From Pseudoips prasinana (lineage: Eukaryota; Arthropoda; Insecta; Lepidoptera; Nolidae), in the NCBI GenBank assembly GCA_951640165.1, contig OX621241.1, positions 3,916,001-3,980,000 of the forward strand: a stretch of 64,000 nt of DNA, in the 5' to 3' direction. The first letter of the stretch is position 1. Every line of letters starts with the position of its first letter. Position numbers and translations under genes: made by a program. The notes beneath the pieces are model-generated. The model searched no databases, had not been told where the DNA came from, and saw only the letters and a list, made by a program, of their open reading frames with translations. Positions 1 through 10,430 of the stretch are shown here, piece by piece.

Positions 1-327
1 TAATTACTTTTCTACCAGGTAGGTACAGACCACTTCATATCGCGGAATACGCTTCGATAACGTCTTTATAACGAAGGCAGCAAGGTCGTTTTTCGTAGTG
101 CATCTGTATCCAAATACGTCTCGTTTAATATACGCAACTAAACATAGTTGAAGCAAACAAGTCTCTTAAGAAGCCAACCGCAAGACTGTTCCATCCAGAC
201 TTCTAATGAAGTAATAACGGAGGCACATTAAATAAGAAAAGCTAGCGTTCGTTGAATTAAAAATTTAATCACTACAACGTGTAGTAAAAAAACTACTTTA
301 AAAAGAAGTACTTAGATTCTTTTCGTA
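1..327. other. no gene recognised
   Basis: AT-rich sequence with no convincing open frame, RNA gene or repeat that I can name. A short (aat)n tract begins at about 330. Confidence 0.5.
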
Positions 328-346
328 GTAATAATAATAATAATCA

Positions 347-436
347 ACCTTGGAGAGTTACATGCAGAAGGCGGTTTTGCTGGCGAATGCCAGGATTGTG
401 CGGAAATTTCTCTCCATGTATTGTATTTGTATTAAA
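347..436 (+). pseudogene. possible C-terminal remnant of a LINE protein
   Basis: Plus-strand frame from 347 reads TLESYMQKAVLLANARIVRK and continues to a stop after about 30 codons. I recall similar short ends closing some lepidopteran reverse-transcriptase proteins, but cannot verify this. It follows an (aat)n run. No catalytic motif remains. Confidence 0.3.
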
Positions 437-464
437 ATTCCCTTGTATGATATCTTGTAAATAA

Positions 465-638
465 TAGGTAAGTAGGTAGGTAGGTACACTTTATTGCACA
501 TCACAGAATAAAATTTAGATGAATAAACATAGTTTCAATTTATGTACAATTGGCGGTCTTATCGCATAAGAGCGATTTCTTCCAGAAAACCGTTGGATGG
601 ACTAGATTAGCAATTGAGAAAAGTGGCTAGCAATGTAC
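465..638 (-). mobile_element. 5'-truncated LINE 3' end with (GTAG)n tail
   Basis: On the minus strand this is a LINE 3' UTR related to those at 23661-23830 and 27926-28070. They share the block 'ggcggtcttatcgc' followed by 'gcgatttctt' and 'ggatgga'. The 3' end is a (gtag)n run at 466-485. It is flanked by the direct repeat TGTAAATAA (456-464 and 639-647), read as its target-site duplication. The uninterrupted target exists in the opposite orientation at about 6805-6830. Confidence 0.6.
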
Positions 639-676
639 TGTAAATAACAATATTGGTAATAAACATGTGAGAATAA

Positions 677-687
677 TAATAAGATCT
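677..687. repeat. target-site duplication of the I-clade element (3' side)
   Basis: TAATAAGATCT, repeated exactly at 6184-6194. The two copies bracket the element, and the poly(T) at 688-699, its antisense poly(A) tail, starts immediately after. Confidence 0.85.
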
Positions 688-829
688 TTTTTTTTTTTTA
701 TTCTTGTATGTTACGGGACTTTGAGTCAATATTTGACTATGTCAGTCCTGTTGATCTTACAACATACTCTAAACACAATATAAGAAACACAAAATTAACA
801 AGTTAACATTAATTAGAAAGTACATACTA

Positions 830-2257
830 TCACAAGGCTAGTTTACTTATGGCTTTATACAAACACATTGCCTGCTCAGACAGAGGTGCAGACAGGATAC
901 TCAAAAAAAAACCTACATCGAAGACATTTTCTGTATATTTATCTTTAAAATACTTTCTTATCTCTGCACTCCGAACACACTCCGCTAACAAATGATGCAC
1001 GTCCTCTAAAACTCCACAAATCGAACAGTTAGGCGAATCAGACTTTTTGACTAAGTGCTTGAACTTGTTCAGCGGCATGTGACCAGAGCGAAGTCTACAA
1101 GCTATTAAAATTAATTCCCTACAAAGATTAGCATAAGCAAACCACGGTACACTAAGAGGCCTGGTCTGTAAAGTTCTATACCACACGCCTTTATTTAAGG
1201 AAATCTCATTATAGTGCACATCCCATCTTTTAAAGATATCATCTTTATATTTTAATAATATATCACTGCATTCTGGAATAATAAATGTTTCACTTCCTGT
1301 AAAGATAGACTCCCTGGCCAAACTATCCACCACTTCATTGCAGCGTATACCAATGTGAGCTGGGATCCATTGCAGTCTCAAATCAATACCTCTGGTCTTC
1401 AACGTATGGATTTTGTCTAAAACCGAGTAGGCTATCAATGCACCTCTGACCCCAGAGGCGCACCGAGCCAAATGTTGTAAAGCACTTTTGCTGTCACTCA
1501 AAATAACTGCCCTTTTAAAACCCACAGAACCGACATACGATATCGCCTCTGAGACTGCAAATAGTTCCAAATACATAATAGATGTCTTGTTATCAGTCCT
1601 ACCTACGACATTATATTTTTCTTTAACATTATGACTGGGGTCATAAAACGCTGCACCTAAACCGTCTTTTGTTTTGGAACCATCTGTATATATTTTTTGC
1701 CAACCTTTGAACTTAATGTTTATATACCTTGTGACCATAAATTTAAGATAATCTATATTATAACTGCCTTTCGGTAAACTCATATCCTCTATTTCAAGCG
1801 AAATGAATTCCATATCCATATTGGACGTCCAAGTGTACATAGAGAACATAGGTGACGGATTACATGCTTTTATTGTTTCTGATTTAACCTCAGCGTATAC
1901 CGATATCAAAATAGGCTTAACTTTATTACGCCAATAGCTTTTCTGACATACCTGCTCCAAAATCTTCAAAGAATGAACAACAATATGGTCGGTGTCAGAT
2001 CTTGCCTTAAGGCAAAACTTGGATGCCAAATAACGCCGTCTCAAGTAAAGCGGTGGGATAGCCAACTCACATTCCATCACATGAACTGGAGTAGTCCTTA
2101 TAAAGCTACCAATAACACGTAATGCCATGTTCTGAACTCTGTCTAATTTAAGTAAATGTGTTTTGGCTGCATTACCGTAAAGATAACAGCCGAAGTCTAT
2201 CCTGCTACGTATCAGTGACATATACAGTCTACGCAGGTGTTTAGGATGGACCCCCAT
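830..2257 (-). pseudogene. I-clade ORF2, C-terminal piece: RT thumb, RNase H and Cys/His motif
   Basis: Third fragment of the broken ORF2, 475 codons. Residues 1-60 are the end of the reverse-transcriptase region (LYMSLIRSRIDFGCYLYG). An RNase H domain follows at about 186-316 with a complete acidic set: D192 in YTDGS, E231, D255 in LSDSKSAL and D311, with H301 in IPAH. RNase H removes RNA from the RNA/DNA hybrid during target-primed reverse transcription. Near the C terminus a Cys/His cluster (CSICG...HHLLAEC) matches the one seen after RNase H or RT in I, R1 and related clades. The methionine that opens this frame is not a real start. The frame continues from the 2212-2994 piece across a single-base deletion in a run of G near 2250, where RSWG should be followed by VHPKHL. 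Confidence 0.88.
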
Positions 2258-2994
2258 GATCTACCTGCTAAAATTTTTAGAATATTAACTAATTTTAAAC
2301 ATTTTTCTCTAACTTCATTTATATGTTTACTCCATTTCAATGAGCTATCGAACCAGACGCCCAGATACTTGAAAATTTCTACTCTATCTATACTAATATT
2401 GTTTACGCTCAGAGTGACCGTATCCCTCCTTCTGCCTCTACTAAATATACAATATTTTGTTTTAGACGGACATATATCTAAACCGATGTCATTCAATAAC
2501 TTAACAGATGTACTTACAGAATTTTGAATATCACTTGCACATTTACTAATTTGTTTGTTTTTCGAATAGAACACGAAATCATCTGCATACTGTAAAACAT
2601 TGATTAGTGAACTATTATTATGAATTTTTGCAGTTATTAAGTTAAACAGAAGAGGGGACAGTGGGTCACCCTGGGCCAGTCCCTTATTTGTCCATCTAAC
2701 AAGGTCCCCGGAACCATCAACATTTGTAATTTTTAATTGTCTTCTATTCAAAAAAGACCATATATAATTACATATTTTCGAACCCACTTTATAATGATCA
2801 AGTGCCAGAACTAACTGATCTACCGAAACATTATTGTACGCACCTTCAATATCCAAAAAACAAGCCATCGTTTGACAATTCTCTGACAACCCTATTTGAA
2901 TATCTGAAACTAATCGAGCCACACAATCTAAGCATGATTGACCCTTCCTAAAACCAGTAGTTCTTACTGATAATAATTTGTTGCGTTCTGTGAA
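2212..2994 (-). pseudogene. I-clade ORF2, central piece: reverse transcriptase palm
   Basis: Same reading frame as the 2995-4608 piece, separated from it only by the TGA at 2995-2997. Catalytic motifs are all present: GFRKGQS, the first aspartate block FLDIEGAYNN, GLAQGDPLSPLLFN, the active-site YADD, and the CPSKTKYC and KYLGVWFD blocks that follow. This enzyme would copy the element's RNA at the nicked target. The frame then runs out at 2212 because of the 1-nt deletion near 2250. The open stretch has a GTG codon near 2920, but translation would really come through from upstream. Confidence 0.88.
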
Positions 2995-4608
2995 TCATTC
3001 AAGCCTTTTATTTAGCATAGTATGAAAAACTTTGCACAAGCACGATATTAGAGAAATAGGCCTTAATTTAGGTAGACTAGGATCATTGAGATTCGGTTTA
3101 GGAATAGGAACAATCAGAATGTTCCTCCACTGGTCAGGTATTATAGAAAATTTGAAAATTAAATTATACAGCTTAAGTAAAAAATCTTTTGCCACCGAAG
3201 GAAGACGAAACAACATAGAGTACGTAATCCCGTCTTCACCCGGAGCGGTATCCTTTTTCTTTAAACAATTATTTAATTCTGTCATGGTAAATTCACATTC
3301 CAAAATTTCATTACTTGAATTAAAGTCTGGCGGCCGTTGTCCCACAAAGTCAGGGGTAAGGGTACGTAATAAATTATTTTTCATTTCTACTGAAGCATGA
3401 GTGTTCCCACCACTACGGAGACCCTTAATCCAACGCATTTTCTTCCACATATCCGAAGCTGATGTCATTTGATCAACCTCACTACAGAAAGAAACCCAAT
3501 TTTCTCCTTTTGCCTGTCTCATTATTCGCTGGCTTTCAGCAATTTTGTGAGTTAATGTGTCAAAATTATAAGGAGTAGGATTACGACGAAAAGTCTTTAG
3601 TGCAAGTCGACGTACAGCGATGGCCCTGGACAATAATGGTTTCCAATAATGCTTCGGCGTAAAAGATGGACACGCATCTACTGGCACCTTAATCATTGGT
3701 ACACTTTTCTCAATTGCACCGTTTATAGTTTCGACAAAAAAGTCATACAAGCTCTGAATACTACCCCTATCCCAAGCATCAAATTCGGTATTTAATTGAA
3801 ATACATCTGTTAAAATACTACCGTACAAAATCCAATTAGCTAATTTATAATTTCGACGGCTGGACACTTTTTTGTGACTTTGAAATTTCATACTGTATTT
3901 AATAAAAAGATGGTCACTCCCAAGACTCTCATTAGTTACTGACCATTCAAAATATATTGCAATATCTGAAGTTATAAAAGTAATGTCTGGCGAAGAGCTC
4001 TGTAGGTTTCCGTTGACTAGTCGCAACCTGGTGCTGTCCATATTATTAATAGAGATAAAACTATTTTCCAGCGATGCTTCTAATAACTGAGATCCTCGAG
4101 TATCATTTTTGTATGACCAATTTGTGCTGTGACCGTTAAAATCCCCACCAACTATTGATTTTTTTGTGAATTTACTAAAAAGTTCATCCCAATCTGATTG
4201 TGTTGTATTCACTGAAGATGGACAGTATACAGATGAGACATAATCGACTATCTTACAGTTCAACAACCTAATACATAAGATTTCAATACCCGTATTTTTA
4301 AGTATCATAGGACAGGGATGTGCTTTAAAAGACTTGTGAACTAAAATTGCTACCCCACCATAACCATCCGATCTATCCTTTCTAAATATATTATACCCAT
4401 TAATTCTCAATGTAGTCTCAGGGTCCAACCATGATTCGCTAATCAAACAAACAGAAATCTTTTCTTGAATTAACAATAATTCCAATAATTGCTTTTTAGG
4501 TAACAAGCTTTGAGAATTCCACTGTCCGAAATGAATAACGAACTCAGTTAAATCTTGATTATACATTGAGAATGTTACTGAAAAATTTACTATACAACTC
4601 TCCATCAC
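2995..4608 (-). pseudogene. I-clade ORF2, N-terminal piece: APE-like endonuclease and start of RT
   Basis: 537 codons. Residues 25-240 form an apurinic-type endonuclease that nicks the target DNA. The usual catalytic positions are present: N31 (QWNSQS), E58 (SESWL), D156/N158 (GGDFNGH), D208 (DITF) and D232-H233 (SDH). RT begins near residue 435 with APGEDGITYSML, then PNLPKLRPISLISCLCKVFH. The frame ends at TGA (2995-2997) in the context RLE-stop-F. The related LINE at 51158 has RLEWF there, so the lesion is most simply TGG (Trp) to TGA. The start overlaps ORF1 by 50 nt. The first Met (4608) or Met15 (MYNQDL) could be the initiator; how ORF2 is translated cannot be told. Confidence 0.9.
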
Positions 4609-6082
4609 TTACGGTTTTAACAACAATACAAATAATCTCATCCAGGATAATTTTTAACACCTCCTGTACTTTTTCTACCAAACTTTTATCTGAACAAATA
4701 ATTTCTTTTGATTTACCAATAATATTTTTTAATGAACTTTTGATCTTGGATACCTGGGAATCATTATCTTTCTTTAAATCCGTCTTCTCATTATTTTGCG
4801 ACTCAAGTGATTGTTTTGAACTTCTATCTTGTTTTTCTTTCTTTTTCCTGTTCTTTTTCTTTCTTTTACTATTTAAATTATTCTCGTTTCCTTCTGTACC
4901 CTTTGTTTTACCAGTTAAATAACTTTCCGAAACCTCTTCCAAACTGCTTTCTTTGCTTGACGATTCATCACAGCTCATGATGTCACTGTAGGCTTTTTGC
5001 CCCTGCTCAGTTACAATGGGAATAGTGTCGGAAACAAACGCAGCCATCTTGGTAGGCTCTCTTCTAATTGTGGGACTAGGATTATTTTTAAAGAAAAGTT
5101 CCCTTGCCATGCTCATGATAATACGAATTTCTTTTTCTCTTGCAAAGATAGGACAAGCCTGTCTGTTAATAGACATGTGGTCACCTTTACAATTCACACA
5201 TATGTATTTTATGATTTCACAATTACTGTGGTTACCAGTGCACTTTGGACACACAATTCGTTTTGTGGGGCATGTTCTAGCTAAATGACCATATTTCCAA
5301 CAATTGGCACATTGTGTGACAGGAAAAATGAACGGCTCCACTCTAAATCTTCCATCGTACCCATACACATATTCCGGCAAAGTAGATCCTCTAAAACAGA
5401 ATCGCACACATTCACTGTCAATCCATTCACGAGCCTCCGACAGACGCTTTAATCTTTTTATAGACATGATTTCACAACTACTTTTGAAAGCCTCAAGCAT
5501 CTCCTTCTCTTCAATGTCTAGCTCCAAGTTCTTGACCACTCCATATATCAGTCCTATCTCATTCGTGTAATAACACGTATACCCTTTACTTTTAATTGTT
5601 TGGCTATTTATTAATCGTTGCGCATCTTCCATTCGCTCGAATTTCATAATTACTTTATAAGGATTTTTATATTTAGTATGCGTTATATTTTCTATATTTT
5701 CACTCTTTAACAATTTAACTAAACCTATTTGTTTAGGTAACAATTTTTCCGATATCATACATACTTCAGTTTTCACATGTATACTATTTATGTTACATGT
5801 TGTATATTCTTGACTTTCTCCAATAATCAAATTATTATTCTGAGAGTTTCTTCTCGCCTCGCGCTTAGCTCTTTTGCTTTCTTTAAGGATAAACCCATTC
5901 TCCTCTTCTCTTCTCCTCCTCTCCGCACGTCGTTCCATATCTCCCACAGGTATATCTTTTAACCCACTTAACTCTTTACACACATTCACTTGTAATTGCT
6001 CGCATTGAATACTTCCACTACAGTTTACTTCTTCACACGTACTTCCTTCATTTAAAACGACTTCTAAATTTATATTTTCCAT
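4559..6082 (-). CDS. I-clade ORF1 protein (RNA-binding, three zinc knuckles)
   Basis: Intact 507-codon frame. The N terminus (50-80) is very basic (ERRAERRRREEE, KRAKREARR). Residues 105-255 could hold the RRM-like fold usual in such proteins, but I infer this from position only. Three knuckles follow: C258-x2-C-x4-H-x4-C271, C278-x2-C-x3-H-x2-C288 and C295-x2-C-x3-H-x7-C310. The tail is low-complexity, rich in Lys, Glu and Ser (KKKNRKKKEK). ORF1 proteins of this type coat the element RNA and accompany it to the target. The ATG at 6080-6082 lies about 100 nt inside the 5' end. It has no stops or shifts, unlike ORF2. Confidence 0.87.
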   Translation of the reverse strand: MENINLEVVLNEGSTCEEVNCSGSIQCEQLQVNVCKELSGLKDIPVGDMERRAERRRREEENGFILKESKRAKREARRNSQNNNLIIGESQEYTTCNINSIHVKTEVCMISEKLLPKQIGLVKLLKSENIENITHTKYKNPYKVIMKFERMEDAQRLINSQTIKSKGYTCYYTNEIGLIYGVVKNLELDIEEKEMLEAFKSSCEIMSIKRLKRLSEAREWIDSECVRFCFRGSTLPEYVYGYDGRFRVEPFIFPVTQCANCWKYGHLARTCPTKRIVCPKCTGNHSNCEIIKYICVNCKGDHMSINRQACPIFAREKEIRIIMSMARELFFKNNPSPTIRREPTKMAAFVSDTIPIVTEQGQKAYSDIMSCDESSSKESSLEEVSESYLTGKTKGTEGNENNLNSKRKKKNRKKKEKQDRSSKQSLESQNNEKTDLKKDNDSQVSKIKSSLKNIIGKSKEIICSDKSLVEKVQEVLKIILDEIICIVVKTVSDGELYSKFFSNILNV

Positions 6083-6183
6083 GTTTCATTATGAGGCGGT
6101 ACTTATAGATAAAATATATTAACCCGCAATATAATAAGCTTATCGCAACACTTGCGCTCGCAGCCAAGGCCCGCGGTAAACTG

Positions 6184-6194
6184 TAATAAGATCT
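6184..6194. repeat. target-site duplication of the I-clade element (5' side)
   Basis: TAATAAGATCT, identical to 677-687. It continues into the tail of a minus-strand SINE ('cttgggacattattc'). Confidence 0.85.
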
Positions 6195-6436
6195 TGGGAC
6201 ATTATTCTCACACGCGCTCTGATTCAAAACTAAGCAGAGCTTGTACTATGGAAACCAGATGACTGATCTATTACATATACTACTTTCTGCAAATACATAC
6301 TTCTATAGATAATTACACCCAGGCCCAGGACAAACAGTTATGTTCGTGCACACAAATATTTGTCCTGGGTGGGATTCGAACCCGCAAACTGCGGCGTGAA
6401 AGGCAAGTATTTTCCCAACCACGCCAACCGGCCCCG
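6195..6436 (-). mobile_element. SINE-A, tRNA-headed, minus strand
   Basis: On the minus strand: head 'ggttggcgtggttgg', Pol III B-box-like GGTTCGAATCC, 'aggacaaatatttgtgtgc' body, then 'tagtacaagctctgctta' and 'aatgtcccaagat' tail. It lies head-to-head with the copy at 6531-6790. Its tail was interrupted by the I-clade element. Confidence 0.75.
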
Positions 6437-6530
6437 TAATAAAAAGACGAGTCCCGCATTAGGGAGACAAATGTCTGAATCTCGGTAGTACAATGCAGTT
6501 CATGAAAATAACTATAGGCAAGTTATTGAC

Positions 6531-6790
6531 GGAATGGTTGGCGTGGTTGGTCGATGCTTGCCTTTCACGCCGCAGGTCGTGGGTTCGAATCCCACCCAGG
6601 ACAAATATTTGTGTGCACGAACATATCTGTTTGTCCTGGGCCTGGGTGTAATTATCTATAGAAGTATGTATTTGCAGAAAGTAGTGTATGTAATATATCA
6701 GTCATCTGGTTCCCAAAGTACAAGCTCTGCTTGGTTTTGGATCAGATGGCGTGTGTGAATAATGTCCCAAGATCTTATTATTATTCTCAC
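6531..6790 (+). mobile_element. SINE-A, tRNA-headed, plus strand
   Basis: A near-complete copy: head at 6535, B-box GGTTCGAATCC at 6582-6592, body 'ggacaaatatttgtgtgc', tail ending in 'gtcccaagatcttattatt'. The 45 bp beyond the tail (to about 6830) also match, inverted, the far flank of the I-clade element at 648-687 and 447-464. This pair is therefore better explained as an inverted duplication than as two independent insertions. Confidence 0.75.
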
Positions 6791-6833
6791 ATGTTTATTA
6801 CCAATATTATTTACAAGATATCATCACCCACAA

Positions 6834-7140
6834 CAGATATTTGTGTGCTTCATGCATACACATATCTGTCCTGGGTGGGAATCGTCGTCTTACTACTTGC
6901 TTTCTGCCTTTCACGCCGCAAGTCGTGGATTCGATTCCCCCGGGACAGATATTTGTGTGCATGAACATGTCTGTTTGTCCTGAGTCTGGGGGTAATTATC
7001 TATATAATTATGTATTTATGAAAGAAATGTAGTAAAAGGAGTAGGTATTTCTGTTATCTGGTTTCCATAGTACAAGCTTTGCTTAGTTTGGGATCACATG
7101 GCCGTGTGTGAAAAATGTCCCAGGATATTATTGTTAAAAG
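6834..7140 (+). mobile_element. SINE-A copy plus an inverted scrap
   Basis: 6834-6888 is a short inverted piece of the SINE-A body ('acagatatttgtgtgc' then 'ctgtcctgggtgggaatcg'). From about 6900 a plus copy runs: 'tttcacgccgca', 'ggattcgattcccc', 'ggacagatatttgtgtgc', 'catagtacaagctttgctta', 'gtcccaggatattatt'. Confidence 0.65.
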
Positions 7141-7378
7141 GCAAAATAAAAATCTTTCTATCTCTAGTTCAATAATATGGTACATACATGAAAGAGTCTT
7201 GAAAGAATTTACAAACATTCACCAAATGGTTTTATAATAGCATAGCCGCAGAACTTATCGACGTTTTCGTATGGAACCGAGTGAATTGTAAAGATGCGTT
7301 CACAAGCATTGTTTTTATCGTAGGAACTTCAAAATGCATACAAATATGATATTTCTATTTTTTTTTTATTAAAGACTC

Positions 7379-7605
7379 ATTGCCAAATGGTCTCACCGGT
7401 TCTTAACGAGACTAAGCAACTAGGCTCGCGATCAGTCTAAAGATGGGAGACCGCCAATATGGTTTAATTTCTGAGCGGCTCCGTGATACGTTAAACAAGT
7501 CCCAGTTGTAGTCATCGGACAACAGTCGTTAAGCCATGTTAAAGGCGGCTTGAACAACTCTGACACCAGGGTAACCACCACCCATACCATAACTAAGTAT
7601 GAAAG
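7379..7605 (+). mobile_element. 5S-SINE (SINE with 5S rRNA-like head), diverged
   Basis: 'agactaagcaactaggctcg' then 'cgatcagtctaaagatggga' then 'gaccgcc' (7409-7456) parallels the internal promoter half of 5S rRNA (GTTAAGCAAC ... GGTCAGTACTTGGATGGGTGACC). The rest ('ccagttgtagtcatcgga', 'cagtcgttaagccatg', 'ggcggcttgaacaactctga', 'caccagggtaaccac') is shared with copies at 40078, 48124 and 53493. Confidence 0.7.
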
Positions 7606-8005
7606 ACAGACAAATGGGTCAATATCGAGTCCGTGAAATTAAGTTTTAGTACATGGCCAAATTACTAATCTACTGCATTTTTATATATATTTCCAGCAAT
7701 CCCTTATCGGACAGTTGGCAAAAAATATTAAAATGTCCAAAATAGGAAGTTGAACCTAACCCATTTGGAGTAGGTATTCTGCCGTACGAACTTTACACAT
7801 TGGCAGATCAAATTTAGGATTCCCTTGATAATACCCGCCCGGAGATTGGAAGGAGTGCTGCTTTGAAACCCGCCATATTTGAGATTATATTTACGCTTTG
7901 CATTGTGAATAAATGCATTTCCAGCTAGTCTAGAAGGCTTTTGACAGCTGATTTGCCGACATTAAATTTAAAAAGAATCACCGGCTACAAGACTATAATA
8001 TATAC
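7606..8005. other. no gene recognised
   Basis: AT-rich; no supported frame or repeat that I can name. Confidence 0.4.
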
Positions 8006-8310
8006 TAGCTGTGCCCCGCGGTTTTACCCGCGTTAAATTTTATAAATTATCACATCCTCCCCCGTTGGTGATAGCGTGATAATATGTAGCCTATATGTTG
8101 CCGACCTCTTAGTAATATTCATACAAAATTTTAAGTAAATCCATGCAGTACTCTTTGAGTTTAGCCCGGACATACATACAGACAAACAGACAAAAATTAT
8201 AAAAGCTATATTTTTGGCTTCGATATCATGCCCCAAGCATCCTTTAAAAAAATATTCAATGTACAGTTTTGACTTTTCTATGATTTTATTATATGTATAG
8301 ATGTAAGTCA
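8006..8310 (-). mobile_element. Helitron-like lepidopteran repeat
   Basis: Begins 'actagctgtgccccgcggtt' and continues with 'tagcctatatgttgcc', 'agtttagcccggacatac' and 'caatgtacagttttgacttt'. The same element occurs inverted at 13056-13380. The 'ctagctgtgcc' end is typical of abundant rolling-circle-like repeats in Lepidoptera; I infer the class from this and from the lack of terminal inverted repeats. The 92-codon minus frame inside it has no protein character. Confidence 0.55.
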
Positions 8311-8711
8311 CGCCAGACGGCAGTAATTTTTTCGATGTTCAAGTCAGAGTTCTCACGGGGATGTGAGCGTAACTAGTTCTGTCGTGCACAAATACCCTTA
8401 ATGATGTAAAATCTTAAAAGTTATCACTCTACATACGGCTTTACTCATGTGGTTTGAAGAACACTCAAGTTCGCTCGCTCGCTGCTCCACTCTTTGACTC
8501 ATGCAAATAAAACGATGGTTTCTACCAATCGTAAATCAAGCCATTCGGGCTAAGAGCTTCGAGTACACTATTGTAAGTTGTTTGCTCGCAAATTGACGAG
8601 ACTGAATTCAATTCTGTGAGCCGAAATATCCCAACGGGTAGATAGAATTATTTTTACTACCAAGTAACAAAATACATGCGTTTTATTTAACAATCAATAA
8701 ACATATATAAA
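8311..8711. other. no gene recognised
   Basis: Mixed sequence without a coding or RNA signature that I can support. Confidence 0.4.
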
Positions 8712-8962
8712 CGGTCACCGTAGCCTAGTTGGTAGTGCTCCTGCCTACGAAGCTGGTGTTCCTGGGTTCGAATCCCGGTAAGTGCAAATATTTGTGTGAT
8801 GAGTACGAATATTTGTTTCTGAGTCATTGATGTTTTCTATGTATTTAAGTATTTATCTATCTATATAAGTATGTATATCGTCGCCTGGTACCCATAGTAC
8901 AAGCTTTGCTTAGTTTGGGGCTAGGATGATCTGTGTGACATTGTCTCGAGATATTATTATTA
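8712..8962 (+). mobile_element. SINE-B, tRNA-headed
   Basis: Head 'ggtcaccgtagcctagttgg', then 'ctgcctacgaagctgg', B-box GGTTCGAATCC at 8765-8775, 'caaatatttgtgtgatgag' body, 'ggtacccatagtacaagctt' and a 'gagatattattatt' tail. Other copies are at 30147 and 46468 (both minus). Confidence 0.75.
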
Positions 8963-9262
8963 TATATAAGGAAAATAGCCTATTAAAAAGAACTAAAGAT
9001 CGCACTTATTCGAAATACACTATAAACATTGAAGACAAATAATATTAATCTGGTCTCAGTTTTGACACTCAGTTAGATATCTTTTCTCAGTTTGTCAACG
9101 TATTAAAAGCATGGTAGTGTACGTAATGTTAATTTTGTGAAATAATTTACTTCTAATGCATATTATATAAAAATATTACCTTTCTGCACGCCTCCATATG
9201 AAGTTTAACTGGCCCAAATTTTATACTCCTCCGTCCACGTTATTTTCAAAAAGGGGTAAGTA

Positions 9263-9397
9263 CAGACGCCAGCACATCAAGCTACCCCAATCTGTCAAAT
9301 TTCCCCAATTGAAAGTGAACCTTATGCTTTTATGATAATGTTGAAAATCTATAAAAGAAATTTGACAGATTGGGGTAGCTGGATGTGCTGGCGTCTG
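9263..9397. mobile_element. TA-flanked foldback MITE (Tc1/mariner-like), copy 1
   Basis: An almost perfect hairpin. Terminal repeats start CAGACGCCAGCACATC, with 'gctaccccaatctgtcaaat' further in, and TA lies on each side (9261-9262, 9398-9399). No coding capacity. TA duplication and a CAG start suggest Tc1/mariner mobilisation, by inference. Confidence 0.75.
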
Positions 9398-9445
9398 TAC
9401 AAAGTTTTTGCTTCACATATTAATATTATGATAATCTAAACGTGC

Positions 9446-9640
9446 TGTGTGGTGACGGTTCCTAATATCAGAATATCATCACCCCATCTCATTCCGTGGG
9501 GGGGGCGTCGAAGTCGACCCGAGGAGATCTACTAGCGGACGGGCAGTATTTTCTTTCTGAGTACTATGATAATCATACTGCGACCGCCAACCCGTCTGCC
9601 AAGCATGAGATGATTCTTGGGGTTATGTGATGATGATGAT
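9446..9640 (+). mobile_element. short non-autonomous RTE derivative
   Basis: Starts like the intact RTE at 42889 ('gctgtgtggtgacgg', 'cgtggggg', 'cgacccgag', 'cgggcag', 'gagtac', 'gcgaccgccaacccgtctgc') then jumps to the RTE-type end (tgatga)n at 9629-9642. The whole coding region is missing. Confidence 0.65.
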
Positions 9641-9696
9641 GATGAATCAAAATACAAAATTTATTTGTAGTGTTAATTCCACTAGTAGTAGTAGTA

Positions 9697-10092
9697 GGGT
9701 CTTCTCAGTTGGTGCGCATTGGATCCGGTGGTAGCATTAAAGCGCGACCGTCGTTATAAACACAAGGTCCGCCATAATAATAACATTTAATTCGTACCTT
9801 AATATAGACAGAACCATTCAGACAATATGTAGTAAAAATATAGCTAAAATTCAAAATTTAGATAATTAAACCTACACATGATCCTTGACAATAACTTAAA
9901 TTAAGTTAGCTAAATATCGTTACTGTTGTAAAATAAATCTTATTGTAAATTATTTCCTACAATCAGTGTACCTAAATATCTATATGTACTCAGAAATAAT
10001 TATAATATATTATATATTACTAAGAACATGTTCTGACTATTTACAAGCGCTTTTTTAAAGTCAACATAAATAAAACCATTGTTTAATTTTTA
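9697..10092 (+). mobile_element. family-D repeat (5'-truncated), copy 1
   Basis: From 'gggtcttctcagtt' through 'gcattggatccggtggtag', 'cacaaggtccg', 'ttctgactatttacaagcgc' to the 3' end 'aataaaaccatt'. Seven copies occur in the window with a fixed 3' end and varied 5' ends, as in LINE-type retroposition. No protein is encoded. Confidence 0.65.
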
Positions 10093-10430
10093 AAATTTTT
10101 AATAATTTTAGGTTATCATTTTAAACATGCCCGGTTGAAATTTGCATTGGAATTTGCACCGCAAGATGGAACGTGAACATGTACCAACGTGGACCCAGAA
10201 TTACATGCAACTCGTCAAGCATTTAATACTCGACAAGACATCCTCATAGCCATAGCCAGATGATCTCACCGGTTTACATTCTTGTTGCAATTAGGATTAT
10301 CTACAACTTTTGTCAAGTAAATTTTAGCCGTAGAAAATACACGCTAAGTCCAAAAAATCTAATTTTTCAATGAACTAAAAGCATGCATATAAATAGTTGT
10401 ACTGCGTGGTTATCGCACCACCCATAGGTA
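10093..10430. other. no gene recognised
   Basis: Contains 'agatgatctcaccggttt' at about 10259, possibly a scrap of a 5S-SINE head. Otherwise nothing is identifiable. Confidence 0.35.

Larger units (their letters stand above)
688..6183 (-). mobile_element. I-clade non-LTR retrotransposon, full length, inactivated
   Basis: A 5.5-kb element on the minus strand: about 100 bp of 5' UTR, ORF1 (zinc-knuckle protein), ORF2 (endonuclease, reverse transcriptase, RNase H, C-terminal Cys/His motif), a short 3' UTR and a 12-nt poly(A). The order of domains, with an RNase H after the reverse transcriptase and three CCHC knuckles in ORF1, is that of the I group of insect LINEs. ORF1 and ORF2 overlap by 50 nt in different frames. 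It has 11-bp target-site duplications. Two lesions break ORF2 (an in-frame TGA at 2995-2997 and a 1-nt deletion near 2250), so this copy cannot make its own enzyme. Confidence 0.9.

Noticed and set aside
6531..6620. tRNA genes at B-box matches (6582, 8765, 18520, 38496 and others)
   Set aside because: The heads lack a closing acceptor stem and a coherent anticodon arm, and they continue into shared SINE bodies.
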